DNA of 64,000 nt from CAVSJR01 sp963728285 (GTDB lineage Bacteria; Actinomycetota; UBA4738; HRBIN12): the NCBI GenBank assembly GCA_963728285.1, contig CAVSJR010000001.1, positions 992,001-1,056,000 of the forward strand, read 5' to 3'. The position numbers and the translations under genes are program-made. The notes beneath the pieces were generated by a model that was not told the origin of the DNA, ran no database searches, and worked only from the letters and a program-made list of their open reading frames with translations. Of this stretch, positions 17,501 to 26,908 are shown piece after piece (within the stretch, counting starts at the first letter, position 1; each line of letters starts with the position of its first letter).

Positions 17501-18932
17501 GAACGCGCCGCGGATCCTGACCGACGAGCAGCTCGACACGATCCACGAACAGGCGGTCCGCACGCTCGAGGAGATCGGGACCGACGTCCTTCACGAGGGG
17601 GCCCGCAAGGTGCTCGAGGCCCACGGGCAGACCGTGGAGGGGGAGCGGGTCCGCTGGGACCGCGGGTTCGTCGAGGAGATGGTCGCGAAGGCCCCCTCGT
17701 CGTTCTCCCTTCGAGGACGCAACCCCGAACGCTCCATCACGATCGGCGAGGGCACCCCGGTATGGACCAACGTCGGCGGACCGCCGTTCGCCAACGACCT
17801 CGACGAGGGCCGCCGAAGCGGCCGGATCCAGGACCACGACACGCTCGTGAAGCTGACGCATGCCTCGGATCTGCTGACCTGCGTCCAGAGCGGGGCCGTC
17901 GAGGCGGTCGACCTGGACGTCACCACCCGGCACATGGACATGGACTACTCGGTCATCCGATGGTCGGACAAGCCGTACACCTGTTACGGGACCTCCGGCC
18001 CCAAGGCGCGCGACGCGATCGAGATGGCCTCGATCGTGCACGGCGGCCGGGCGGCCATCGAGGAGACGCCCGCGATCATGGGGGTCGTCAACCCCAACAG
18101 CCCGCTCATCTGGGACGAGCGCATGTCCGACGCGCTCGTCGTGTGGGCGGAGGCGAACCAGCCCGTGATCGTCACGCCGTTCCTGCTGGCCGGGGGCACG
18201 GCGCCGGTGAGCGTGCCCGGCGCGCTGGCCATTCAGGTGGCCGAGGCGCTGTCCGGCATCGCCCTGGCCCAGGCGGTGCGCCCGGGCGTGCCGTGCATGT
18301 ACGGGTCGTTCTTCACCGCGCTCGACATGCGGACCGGGTCGCCGGCGTTCGGGACGCCCGAGTCGGTGTTCGGCATCCTCGCGGGCGCTCAGCTCGCCCG
18401 CCGCTACGGGGTCCCCTTCAGGGGCGGCGGCGGCCTCGCCTCCGCGAACTCCGTCGACGCGCAGGCGGCGGCGGAGACGCAGATGATGCTGTGGGCGACG
18501 ATGCTGGCCGGAACCGACTTCGTGCTCCATGCGGCCGGCTGGCTCGAGGGGGGCCTGACGGCCTCGTTCGAGAAGTTCGCGCTCGACCTGGAGCTCCTTC
18601 GGATGTTCGACCGCCTGCGGCGGGGCGTGGAGTTCGGCGAGGAGGAGCTCGCCTACGATGCCCTCGCCGAGCTGGGGCCGGGCGGGATGTTCCTCGCGTC
18701 GGGACACACCATGGCGCACTTCAAGGAGTGGCTCTACATGAGCCCCCTGTTCCTCACGCCCGACTTCGCGACGTGGGAGGGGGCGGGCGCCGCCACGACC
18801 GCGCAGACGGCGAACTCGCTGTGGAAGAAGCTCCTGGAGTCCTACGAGGATCCCGGCATCGACCCGGCGGTCGACGAGGAGCTCCGCGCCTACATGGAGA
18901 GGCGCCGCCAGGACCCGCCGGAGCCGGACTGA
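17487..18932 (+). CDS. MttB-family (trimethylamine methyltransferase-like) methyltransferase, non-pyrrolysine
   Basis: This is a 481-residue TIM-barrel methyltransferase of the MttB superfamily (COG5598), which transfers a methyl group from a quaternary or tertiary amine to the cognate corrinoid protein. It spans the full family length without an in-frame TAG, so it is not a pyrrolysine enzyme and belongs with the glycine betaine, proline betaine or carnitine demethylases. Visible blocks are NAPRILTDEQLDTIHEQAVR, IMGVVNPNSPLIWDERM, TPFLLAGGTAPVSVPGALA and FRGGGGLASANSVDAQAAAE. It closes the corrinoid operon. With sarcosine oxidase nearby I favour glycine betaine or a similar betaine, but substrate cannot be assigned by eye. 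Confidence 0.92.
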   Translation: MFERENAPRILTDEQLDTIHEQAVRTLEEIGTDVLHEGARKVLEAHGQTVEGERVRWDRGFVEEMVAKAPSSFSLRGRNPERSITIGEGTPVWTNVGGPPFANDLDEGRRSGRIQDHDTLVKLTHASDLLTCVQSGAVEAVDLDVTTRHMDMDYSVIRWSDKPYTCYGTSGPKARDAIEMASIVHGGRAAIEETPAIMGVVNPNSPLIWDERMSDALVVWAEANQPVIVTPFLLAGGTAPVSVPGALAIQVAEALSGIALAQAVRPGVPCMYGSFFTALDMRTGSPAFGTPESVFGILAGAQLARRYGVPFRGGGGLASANSVDAQAAAETQMMLWATMLAGTDFVLHAAGWLEGGLTASFEKFALDLELLRMFDRLRRGVEFGEEELAYDALAELGPGGMFLASGHTMAHFKEWLYMSPLFLTPDFATWEGAGAATTAQTANSLWKKLLESYEDPGIDPAVDEELRAYMERRRQDPPEPD

Positions 18933-18943
18933 CCTCTGGGAGC

Positions 18944-18960
18944 CCGCGCCGGAGGCGCGG
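18944..18960 (+). terminator. GC hairpin after mttB
   Basis: CCGCGCC-GGA-GGCGCGG forms a perfect 7-base stem with a 3-base loop, 11 bases after the mttB stop codon. No U-tract follows, so it may be a processing or weak termination structure rather than a classical intrinsic terminator. Confidence 0.4.
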
Positions 18961-19131
18961 TCCGGAGTGACCGAACGGCCGTCGCGCGCGCATGCGCCCC
19001 CGTAGTAGAGTTGGAGTCTCGGGCTCCGCCCGAGGTTCCGCGTCGAGCGACCGCCCGTGGTGCCTGGAACCGACCACTCGCCCTCGCCTCTCACGGATCG
19101 TTCCGTGTCCCGATCGAGAAGGGTGGCCCAG

Positions 19132-19326
19132 ATGGCGAGACCGAGTGGCAAGGACGGCGTGCAGTTCGGCCCCCCGGACCGGGGAAAGGGCGCGGCATCC
19201 AGGGCATCGCGCGGACGAATGTGCGAGGAGCTCGGGTGCTCCACGATCCTCTCCACCTACAACTCGTCGTCCACGTGCTGGCTGCACACCGGTCCCGCCC
19301 AGCGGCATCCCCTAGCCCGTTCCTGA
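19132..19326 (+). CDS. Small Zn-finger-like protein (64 aa)
   Basis: This short frame encodes a basic N-terminus (MARPSGKDGVQFGPP) followed by RMCEELGCSTILSTYNSSST and a CWLH tail. The C-x4-C...C-x2-H arrangement plus the STILSTYN core matches a type of tiny cysteine-rich protein I recall from several actinobacteria, of unknown function. The ATG at 19132 has AAGGG upstream. It lies alone after the mttB hairpin and ends 4 bases before the end of the convergent ROK gene. The cysteine pattern and ordinary codon use support it as real; function is unknown. Confidence 0.6.
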   Translation: MARPSGKDGVQFGPPDRGKGAASRASRGRMCEELGCSTILSTYNSSSTCWLHTGPAQRHPLARS

Positions 19327-19329
19327 CGT

Positions 19330-20281
19330 TCAGCTTCCCGCCAGCACGGCCGCTCCGACGGCCCCGGCGAGGTCGCCGAGCTCGGTGTTGAGCATCCTCG
19401 GCGCCCGCTCCGGCACGAACAACCGCGGCCGCATCGCCTCCGCGATCCGATCCACGAACGACGGGCCGAGCCGGTCGCCGAGGCCGCCCCCGATGATGAT
19501 CGCCTGCAGGTCGAGCAGGTTCTGCGCGTTCGACAGCGGCGATGCCGAGGGCCCAGACGGCGTCGTCGATCAGCTCCGTCGCCAGCGCATCGTCCCTCTC
19601 CAGGGCCCGCGCGATGACGCCGCTCGTGAGCCGGGTGCGTCCCTTCCGTTCCATCAGCGTGAACAGGATCGTGTCGGCGCCCTCGTCCACGCGACGACGG
19701 GCCTCGGCCTCGATCCTGCCGCGGCCCGCGTAGGCCTCGAGGTGCCCGCGGCGGCCGTCCGAGCACATCCTCCCGCCGTCCTTCACCGTGGTGTGCCCGA
19801 TCTCGCCGCCGGCCCCGCCGCCGTCGTAGATCTCGCCGCCCAGCACGAACCCGCCGCCGACGCCCGTTCCGACGAACACGCCGAGGAGATCGTCGAACGG
19901 ACGCCCCGCCCCGCGCTCGTGCTCGCCTCGGATCGCGACGCGAACGTCGTTGTCGAGTCGGACGGGAACCCCGCCGAGCGCCCCCGAGACGAGCGGCCCG
20001 AGCTTCACGGGGGCGTCGAATCCCGGGACGTTGGGGGAATGCGCGACCACGCCCTGCTCGGCATCGATCTCGCCCGGGGAGCCGATGCCGACGGCGACGA
20101 GGTGCTCGTGCGCCCCCGCGTCGTGGAGCGCCTGCCGGACCGCCGCGGAGATCGCATCGACGACGTCCGCGGCGCCGGTCTGCGGCGTGGGGGCGCGCGC
20201 CTCGCCCACGATCTCCCCCGAGCGGAGCACGACCGTCTGGATCTTCGTGCCGCCCAGATCCACGCCGGCGACGCTGCCCAT
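19330..20281 (-). CDS. ROK-family sugar kinase (glucokinase-like), one frameshift
   Basis: This is a sugar kinase of the ROK family. AGVDLGGTKIQ is the N-terminal ATP site, then VGIGSPGEID, NDVRVAIRGEHERGAG and GVFVGTGVGGGFVLGGEIYD with EIGH. The usual zinc site CGCGxxGC is replaced by CSDGRRGH, keeping only one cysteine and one histidine. One extra base near 19,540 breaks the frame before the final 70 residues (SNAQNLLDLQAIIIGGGLG). Joined length is about 316 residues, normal for ROK kinases. It lies 5 bases downstream of the phosphoesterase, in the same direction. Confidence 0.85.
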
Positions 20282-20286
20282 GCCGG

Positions 20287-21655
20287 TCACACCGGCGTGG
20301 TCGTCGGGGTGATCTCCTCCGGCCACTCCTTGAAGTCCTTCGGGTACTTGAACGGGGTCCCCGCTCCGGGGACTCGCTTGAGCAGCTTGGCGTCGGTCCT
20401 CGGCCGCCGCTTGAAGTCGAAGACGTGCTCGAGGTTGTGGGCGTCCGCGATCCTCGGCGTCAGGTACTCGAGGCCCCAGTTGTCGGCGATGAACCGGAGC
20501 GGCGTGGAGAACTCCCCGAGGGCGTCGTCCACGTAGCCCTTCCTCGCGTACGGCGAGATCGTCAGCAGCGGAACGCGGAACCCGAGGCCGGTCTCGTCCA
20601 CCGGCTTGGGTCGGGACGTGGTCGAAGAAGCCTCCCCATTCGTCCCACGTGACGAAGACGGCGGTGTGCTCCCACATGGAGCTCCTCATGAGCCCGTTCA
20701 CGATGTCGGTGACCCAGTTCATCGCGAACCTGGAGTTCCACGGCGGGTGGTCGGACAGCTGGAAGCGCGGCGTGATCCAGGTGACCGCCGGAAGCCGATC
20801 GGCCCGGATGTCGTGGAGGAGCGAATCGACCGGCTTCACGTGCTTGTGCCACAGATCGGTGTGGAAGACGCCGGAGACCGCGCTGTACGCCGACCAGATG
20901 TAGCCGGGCTGGTTGGGCTCGGCCGCGTAGTACGCCCAGTCGATGCCCTCATCGGAGAGCTGTTCGCCGACCGTCTTGAAGTCGAAGCATGTGTTCCGCT
21001 TGGTGAGGTTCCCTCGCTCGTCCATCGTGAAGACGAAGACGTCGTCGCCGTAGGCGTCGCACCCCCAGCTCTTGATCGCGCCTCCATCCTCCTGGCGCAC
21101 CCGGATGTTCTCGGGATTGTCGATCGTGCCTCCCGACTGTCCGGCGATGAAGTACAGATGGTTCGGATACGACGGACCCAGCACCGACGCGTAGAAGTTG
21201 TCCGACAGCACGTAGTCGTCCGCCCAGCTCCAGTAGTTCGGGAGATCGTGCCGGTCGAACTGTGAGTATCCGTAGAGCCAGCCGTAGATCCCTCCGCCGA
21301 AGCCGTCCATCCGCCCTCCGTTCAGGCAGTTCAGGGCGGCGGCATGATCGTGAGGGATGTCGCCGGGAAGCCATTGCGGGCACTCGATCAGCGGCACCTC
21401 CTTGCCGGCGTCGTCCCCGACGGTCGCGCCGTTCGCGCCCGGATAGCGGCCGAAGAGGTTGTCGAAGCTGCGGTTCTCGAGCATGAGGTAGACGACGCGC
21501 TTGATCGGCCATCGCGTCTCGATGGTGGGCGTCACGTCGTCGACCCTCGGGACCCGGCGGCCGCCGGTGCACGAGAAGAGGATGCCTCCGGCGACCGCGG
21601 CCGCGGAAGTCGTCAGGAACTGTCTGCGGGAGAGATGTTCGTGGCCTTCGGGCAT
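20287..21655 (-). CDS. Tat-exported phosphoesterase (phospholipase C/acid phosphatase family), one frameshift
   Basis: This is a secreted enzyme of the alkaline-phosphatase-like phosphoesterase family that includes non-haemolytic phospholipase C and acid phosphatase AcpA. The twin-arginine signal SRRQFLTTSAAAVAGG (residues 9-24) ends near FSC29, which may be a lipobox. The catalytic ENRSFDNLFGRYPG motif is present, followed by SDNFYASVLGPSYPNHLYF and VTWDEWGGFFDHV. An extra base near 20,605 shifts the frame just before VDETGLGFRVPLLTISPYAR. Joined length is about 455 residues. The gene precedes the ROK kinase; possibly the pair recovers phosphorylated or sugar-linked compounds. Confidence 0.87.
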
Positions 21656-21720
21656 GTGGTGGAGGCTACCAAGCGTCTCCTCCGACGGTATCCTCCGTCT
21701 GGCCCCGATCTCGAGGCTCC

Positions 21721-22431
21721 ATGCAAATGCAGAGGTTCCTTCGTCCCGCTCGCGCTGCGGTCGCACCACGGTTCGTGGTGCTCCTCGTCGCGCTCGCGCT
21801 CTCCTCCTGCGACGGCTCCGGCGATCGCGCGGCGGAGCCGGGCGCGACGACGGCGAGCCCGGTGATCACCGCGGTGTCGTCGCCGTCCGGCCAGGGCTCG
21901 CCGGTGAAGCCGCCCGAGCCGCCGGCCAAGCCTCCGCCGACGAAGGGGTCGCGGTCGGCGTCCTGCGCGGACGGCTGGGTGACGCCGCCGGAGGGCGACG
22001 CGCTGCGCGATGTCGCGCTGCGCGTGCTCCGCAGCGCGACGGCGTGGAGGGGCACGTTCGTGGTGACCGACATGCGGTACTTCACCGGCCCGGAGTCTCC
22101 CCCATCCCCGGACAAGGGCTACCTCCGCGTCGTGCAACGTTGGTACGTCAGGGGGTACATGAGGAACGAGCCGGCGCTCCAGGGCCGCTTTCTCCTCGAA
22201 CGGCGGCGCTTCGGCGCCGGCCTCGCGGCCGTCGCGCCGTACGACACCCGAGGATGGGACTCGCCCGACTGGATCGGATTTCAACTGGACACGGCCGACC
22301 CGGAGCCGCGCGCGTATCCCGGCCTGCCGGGGACGTGGTCGGGGATTCCCTACGACTTCGTGAAGGGCGGCGAGGGCATCCGCATCCCGGGCCTCCCCGC
22401 CGACGTCACGGGCTGCCTCGACGGCACCTAG
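21721..22431 (+). CDS. Putative lipoprotein, unknown function
   Basis: This 236-residue protein has a lipoprotein signal with hydrophobic residues 16-28 and a lipobox LSSC ending at C30. A Ser/Pro/Lys-rich linker covers about residues 35-78 (SPVKPPEPPAKPPPTKG), then a globular part with DMRYFTGPESPPSPDKGY and VVQRWYVRGYMR. It is divergent from the Tat phosphoesterase with only 65 bases between them. I recognise no family. Confidence 0.65.
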   Translation: MQMQRFLRPARAAVAPRFVVLLVALALSSCDGSGDRAAEPGATTASPVITAVSSPSGQGSPVKPPEPPAKPPPTKGSRSASCADGWVTPPEGDALRDVALRVLRSATAWRGTFVVTDMRYFTGPESPPSPDKGYLRVVQRWYVRGYMRNEPALQGRFLLERRRFGAGLAAVAPYDTRGWDSPDWIGFQLDTADPEPRAYPGLPGTWSGIPYDFVKGGEGIRIPGLPADVTGCLDGT

Positions 22432-22482
22432 CCCCCGTCGGCGTCGGTCGGCGCCGCTTCGTCCCGTCGCCGATCGCGCCGG

Positions 22483-23659
22483 TCAGCCCGGCCAGCCCGT
22501 GTAGGCGTCGGGACCGCGCTTTCGGAGCTCGTTGCCGATCACGAGTCGCTGGATCTCCGACGTTCCCTCCCAGATGCGGTCGACCCGCAGCTCCCGATAG
22601 AGGCGCTCGACCGGCTGTTCCCGCATGTATCCCCGGCCGCCGTGGATCTGCACGGCCTTGTCGATGATCCGCCCGGCGGTCTCCGAGCACACGAGCTTGA
22701 CGGCGCTGGTGAGCGCGTGCAGCTCCTTGCGCGCCGCGTCCCCGCGGGCGGCCTGCCAGCCGACTCGGTAGAGCATCGACTTCGCGGCCATGAGCTCGGC
22801 CGCCATGTCGGCGAGCATGAACTCGATCGACTGGAACGCGACGATCGGGCGTCCGAATTGCTCCCTGCGCTTCGCGAACTGAAGCGACAGCTCGACGGCG
22901 CGGGCGGAGGCGCCGACCGTCCGAGCGCCGATCATGAGCCGTTCCTCGACGAACCAGTCGCGCGTCAGATCGTTGCCCCGCCCGATCCCCCCGAGGATGC
23001 GGTCGTCGCCGACGCGGACGCCGCGGAACGCGAAGATCGGGATGCTCGAAGACGAACGTGTGCATGTACCTCGGCGTCCGCACGAGCTCCACGCCGGGCG
23101 AATCCTTGTCGACGAGGAACACCGTCGCCCTCGACGGATCGCCGTCGACGTGGACGTGAAGCAGGAAGAAGTCGGCGACGTCTCCCGACGTCACGTGCCA
23201 CTTCACCCCGTCGACGACCCATCCATCGCCGTCCCGCACCGCGGTGCTCTCGACCATGCTCGGATCGGACCCGGCGCCCTCCTCCGTGATCGCGTAGGCG
23301 TCCCGCCGCTCGCCGCGGCATGCCGGCCGCAGGAACCGGTCCTTCTGCTCGTCCGTGGCGTGAGCCAGCGGGATCGCCGGCCGCCACGGGATGTCCCACA
23401 GGGCCCCCGTCGCGCGTCCCCATTGCTCCTCGATGAGCACCTGCTGAAAGACGTCGTAGCCCTGCCCGCCGTCCTCGGGCGCGTGGTTGATCGCGTTGAA
23501 CCCCCAGTCGAGCACCGCCTGCTTTGCGCCGGCGTGGCTCTCGGCCGAGAGCCCGTCGAGCTCCTCGCACTCGTCCTCGAGGGGGAGGAGGACCTCGTCG
23601 GTGAATTCGCGCGCACGACGCTGCAGCTCACGATCGTCGTCGGTCAAACGGAGGTCCAC
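22483..23659 (-). CDS. Acyl-CoA dehydrogenase family protein (copy 2), one frameshift
   Basis: This is a second acyl-CoA dehydrogenase, similar in layout to the one at 7479. Motifs are YAITEEGAGSDPSMVEST, KWHVTSGDVADFF, AVQIHGGRGYMRE and DRIWEGTSEIQRL with the expected catalytic glutamate. An extra base within the run of three at about 23,040 breaks the frame in the middle domain. The GTG at 23659 (VDLRLTDDD) has GGAG upstream; an in-frame ATG at 23707 would add 16 residues. Joined length is about 391 residues. It stands alone between unrelated putative exported proteins. Confidence 0.88.
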
Positions 23660-23713
23660 GTCGCCCGCTCCCTCGAAGGTCCGCGCAGCATCGTACGGGA
23701 GTAGCATCGCGTC

Positions 23714-24226
23714 ATGCGGCGATGGCTCTTCCTCGGCGTCGCGGTCGCGCTGGCCGCCGTCGCGGCGTGGATGTGGTGGCCCGAGCGCGCCACCGCGTAT
23801 GCGTCGCTCCGCCAGGCGCGGCAGGAGCGCATCCCCGGCACGCTCGACGTCTACCTCGAGCCGGCGCCGGAGGACTTCACCCCGGTGCTGACGCCGGCCG
23901 CGGCGTATCGGGAACGCGCCGCCGCCCACGACCGGCACCCGGTGTCGATGACCCTGGCGGTCGTGCGCCAGGGGTTCGAGGAGAACGGCTCGCTTCGGCG
24001 CGCGGCGCCCTCCTGGGTCGTGGTCAGCCGCGACGTCTGCTACTTCGCCAACAAGGGAGACCTCATCTCGCCGGCGCGCGCATCCGACGGCAAGAGCGAC
24101 GGGTGCACGCCGAAGAACCTGTTCTTCCAGGTGCTGGACGCGACGAGCGGAGACCAATTGTTCACGATCGCGGGCTTCGACCCGAGCGGCCGTTGGTCGC
24201 CGGCTCGGGCGGTCGCGCCGGCCTAG
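23714..24226 (+). CDS. Small membrane-anchored protein, unknown function
   Basis: This 170-residue protein has an N-terminal membrane anchor or signal (LFLGVAVALAAVAAWMWW, residues 5-22). The extracytoplasmic part contains DVYLEPAPEDFTPVL and VVVSRDVCYFANKGD, with a second cysteine in DGCTPKN that could form a disulfide. It is divergent from the second acyl-CoA dehydrogenase. Its stop codon overlaps that of the convergent binding-protein gene at a CTAG. No family is recognised. Confidence 0.6.
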   Translation: MRRWLFLGVAVALAAVAAWMWWPERATAYASLRQARQERIPGTLDVYLEPAPEDFTPVLTPAAAYRERAAAHDRHPVSMTLAVVRQGFEENGSLRRAAPSWVVVSRDVCYFANKGDLISPARASDGKSDGCTPKNLFFQVLDATSGDQLFTIAGFDPSGRWSPARAVAPA

Positions 24227-25510
24227 TACTCGGCGCCCGCAGTCATCGGCGATCGCGTCGGCGGAGGCGGCCGCCGCCCTGACGCGATTCCACTGCTGCG
24301 TCCAGCGCGATTCCTCGCCCGCGTCCAGCTGGAGCACGGTGCCCGCGTGGAACTGCTCGGGCGTCACGATCGCCTCGAGCAGGGTGTCGGGGACGATCCG
24401 GTTCCATCGAAAGTCCGGGTCGGCGAAGGCCTCGCGGGTGGCGCCCCGCAGCGGCGGTTGGTAGCCGTTCCAGGCGAAGTTGTCCATGGCGACGTCGAAG
24501 TCGAGCAGGTGATCGACGAACGCATGGGCGAGGACGGGGTTTCGCCCCCGGGCGCACACCGCCGTGAGGTCGCACCCGACCACGCCGCCGGGCGGGTGGA
24601 CGAACCCGAGGGCGCCGGCCGCCTCCGTCGGGGACCGCCGTTCGTAGCGGGCGGCGGAGATGAGGTCCCCCGACCATGCCTGATGGGCCGCGAACTCGCC
24701 GTCGGGCAGGCCCTCGTACGCGCCCTCGAGCGTGAGCATGCCGCCGCTCCGTATCAGGCGGATCAGGTCGTCGGCCGCGCCGCGAACGGACGAGGATCCG
24801 GCGTCCCGCAGATCGGTCTCCCCGCGATGCAGGAGTCCGAGCGCCATCGCCTCTCGATAGTTGTCGTAGACGCCGACCCGTCCTCGGTAGCGGGGATTCC
24901 ACAGCACCCCGAACGGATCGCTCCGGGCGTCCGGCGCGTCCCCGGCCGCAACCAGGTCCCGTCGCCAGCCGATCCCGCTCGAGTAGGTGGTGTAGGGAAC
25001 CGTGTAGCGCTGTCCCCGGTCGTAGAAGGGATTCTCGCTGCCGCGAAACGCGGGCCAGAGGTTCCTCACGTTCGGCAGGTAGTCGTGGTTGAGCGGCCGG
25101 AGCACCCTGGCGTCCACGAGTCCGCCGATCGCGTCGATCGTCGGGAAGAAGATGTCGAAGTCCGCGTCGGGCCGGCGCAGGCGCGCGATCGCCTCCTCCA
25201 TGTGCAGGAAGCTCTCGACCTCCACGCGAACATCGTCGGCCCGGTAGCGTCGCTCGAACGCCTCGAGCACGTTGTCCGCGAGGTAGTCGCGCCACTCGTA
25301 GATGCGCAGCGTGGCGCCGCGCTCGACCGGCCGTCCGCTCTCGATCGGCGGGTTGTCGTCGTGGATCGGCCAGAGGCCGCGCGCCCCGAGTGAGGACGGC
25401 GCGCCGGTCGTGCCCGGCGCCGAGCGGTTGCACGCGGCCAGCACGGCCGCGGCGCCCGAGAGGCTCATCCCGCCGACGACCGCGCGGCGAAGGAACTGCC
25501 GGCGATCCAT
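24223..25510 (-). CDS. Extracellular solute-binding lipoprotein (spermidine/putrescine type), one late frameshift
   Basis: This is a periplasmic-binding-protein-like lipoprotein resembling PotD/PotF. A twin-arginine, lipoprotein-type signal DRRQFLRRAVVGGMSLSG leads to the lipobox LAAC27. The mature part has LRIYEWRDYLADNVLEAFER and later YTVPYTTYSSGIGWRRD, both typical of polyamine-binding components. The ATG at 25510 has GGAGGAA just upstream. An extra base near 24,243 displaces the last few residues; restoring the frame gives a stop at 24,223 (about 429 residues). No ABC permease or ATPase gene is adjacent, so its transporter must be elsewhere. Confidence 0.83.
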
Positions 25511-25672
25511 TTCCTCCGCGGTGCGTCGGCCTGCCCTGCGCTGCATTCGTGCGGCTCCCGTCGGTGTGCCTGCCTGCATCTTGCGCGAGGCGGGGTCCGG
25601 CGGCAAGGGAGGCGGCGAGCGGGGTCACGCCCGTGCGTTTAGGCTTGGCGCCGCCGACGCGGAAGGAGCCGC

Positions 25673-26887
25673 ATGAGGACGATCTTCGAGGGAGGGCTGG
25701 TGTTCGATGGGACCGGCGCCGCCCCGGCGCGCGCCGATGTCGTCGTGGAGGACGGCCGCATCCTCGACGTCGGGACCGGCCTCGACGGCGACCGGGGCGT
25801 CGACGTCTCGGGGAGGACGCTGCTGCCCGGGCTGTTCGACTGCCATATCCACCTCGCGTACACCTACGAGGACATGGACGAGCTGCAGCTGCTCTACACG
25901 CCGCTGTCGCTGCGGTTCTTCCGATCGGTGGAGAGCCTTCGCACGACGCTCTCGCTCGGCATCACCACCGTGCGGGACGCGGGCGGCGCGGATCTCGGCA
26001 TGAAGCGAGCCGTGGAGGACGGCGTCGTCCCGGGGCCGAGGATGCAGATCTCGCTGACGATGCTGAGCCAGACGGGCGGCCACGGGGACGACTGGGTGCC
26101 GGCGGGCGTGCGCATCCCGTTCGTCCCCGACTATCCGGGGATGCCCTCGCCGATCGTCGACGGGCCCGACGAGGCGCGTCGAAAGGTGCGGGAGCTCGTG
26201 CGCAATGGCGCGGACGTCATCAAGATCGCGTCGAGCGGCGGCGTGCTCTCGCCGGGGGACGACCCCAGCCATCCGCACTTTCGAGCGGACGAGCTCGAGA
26301 CGATCGTGACCGAGGCCGCGTTCGCGGGTCGTTGGGTCATGTCGCATGCGCACGGCGCCGAGGGAATCAAGGAGGCCGTCCGGGCGGGCGTGCGATCCAT
26401 CGACCACGGCACCTACCTCGACGAGGAGGCCATCTCCCTGATGCTCGATCGGGGCACGTGGCTCGTCCCGACGCTCGTCGCCGGCGAGGGGACCGACCGC
26501 ATGCTCGAGGATGGTTCGAGCATCTCCGATCCCGTCAGGCGCAAGATCCTCGACATGGGTCATCCCGAGCTCGATTCGTTCCGGCTGGCCGCCGACGCCG
26601 GGGTCCGGATCGCGATGGGGACCGACTGCCCCGTCTCACCGCACGGCACCAACCTGCGTGAGCTGCTGCTCATGACGAAGAACGGCCTGACGCCGGAGCA
26701 GGCGCTCGTGACGGCGACCCGATCGGCCGCCGAGCTGATGGGCCTCGAGGACGAGCTCGGGACCCTCGAGGCCGGCAAGCGGGCCGACGTCGTCGTCGTG
26801 GACGGCGATCCGTTCGACTTCGAATCGCTCGACGAGCACATCGACGCCGTGTACAAGGACGGCATGCGCGTCGCCGGTCGGGCCTGA
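25673..26887 (+). CDS. Metal-dependent amidohydrolase (imidazolonepropionase/prolidase-like)
   Basis: This 404-residue TIM-barrel hydrolase belongs to the amidohydrolase superfamily. Metal-site motifs are DCHIHL (about residues 60-65), IKIASSGGV with the candidate carboxylated lysine, MSHAHG, SIDHGTYL and the terminal-aspartate loop MGTDCPVSPHG. The C-terminal sandwich piece, ELGTLEAGKRADVVVVDGDP, is typical of the imidazolonepropionase-like and Xaa-Pro dipeptidase subgroup. It starts 22 bases ahead of a PYROXD2-like gene and an amidase, and the three look like one catabolic operon acting on an amide or cyclic amide. Substrate is unknown. Confidence 0.88.
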   Translation: MRTIFEGGLVFDGTGAAPARADVVVEDGRILDVGTGLDGDRGVDVSGRTLLPGLFDCHIHLAYTYEDMDELQLLYTPLSLRFFRSVESLRTTLSLGITTVRDAGGADLGMKRAVEDGVVPGPRMQISLTMLSQTGGHGDDWVPAGVRIPFVPDYPGMPSPIVDGPDEARRKVRELVRNGADVIKIASSGGVLSPGDDPSHPHFRADELETIVTEAAFAGRWVMSHAHGAEGIKEAVRAGVRSIDHGTYLDEEAISLMLDRGTWLVPTLVAGEGTDRMLEDGSSISDPVRRKILDMGHPELDSFRLAADAGVRIAMGTDCPVSPHGTNLRELLLMTKNGLTPEQALVTATRSAAELMGLEDELGTLEAGKRADVVVVDGDPFDFESLDEHIDAVYKDGMRVAGRA

Positions 26888-26908
26888 CGGGAGCGAAGGA
26901 GGCCGGGC

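Noticed and set aside
17487..18932. Pyrrolysine-containing MttB
   Set aside because: The frame is open through the full family length with no internal TAG, and no pyl genes were seen.
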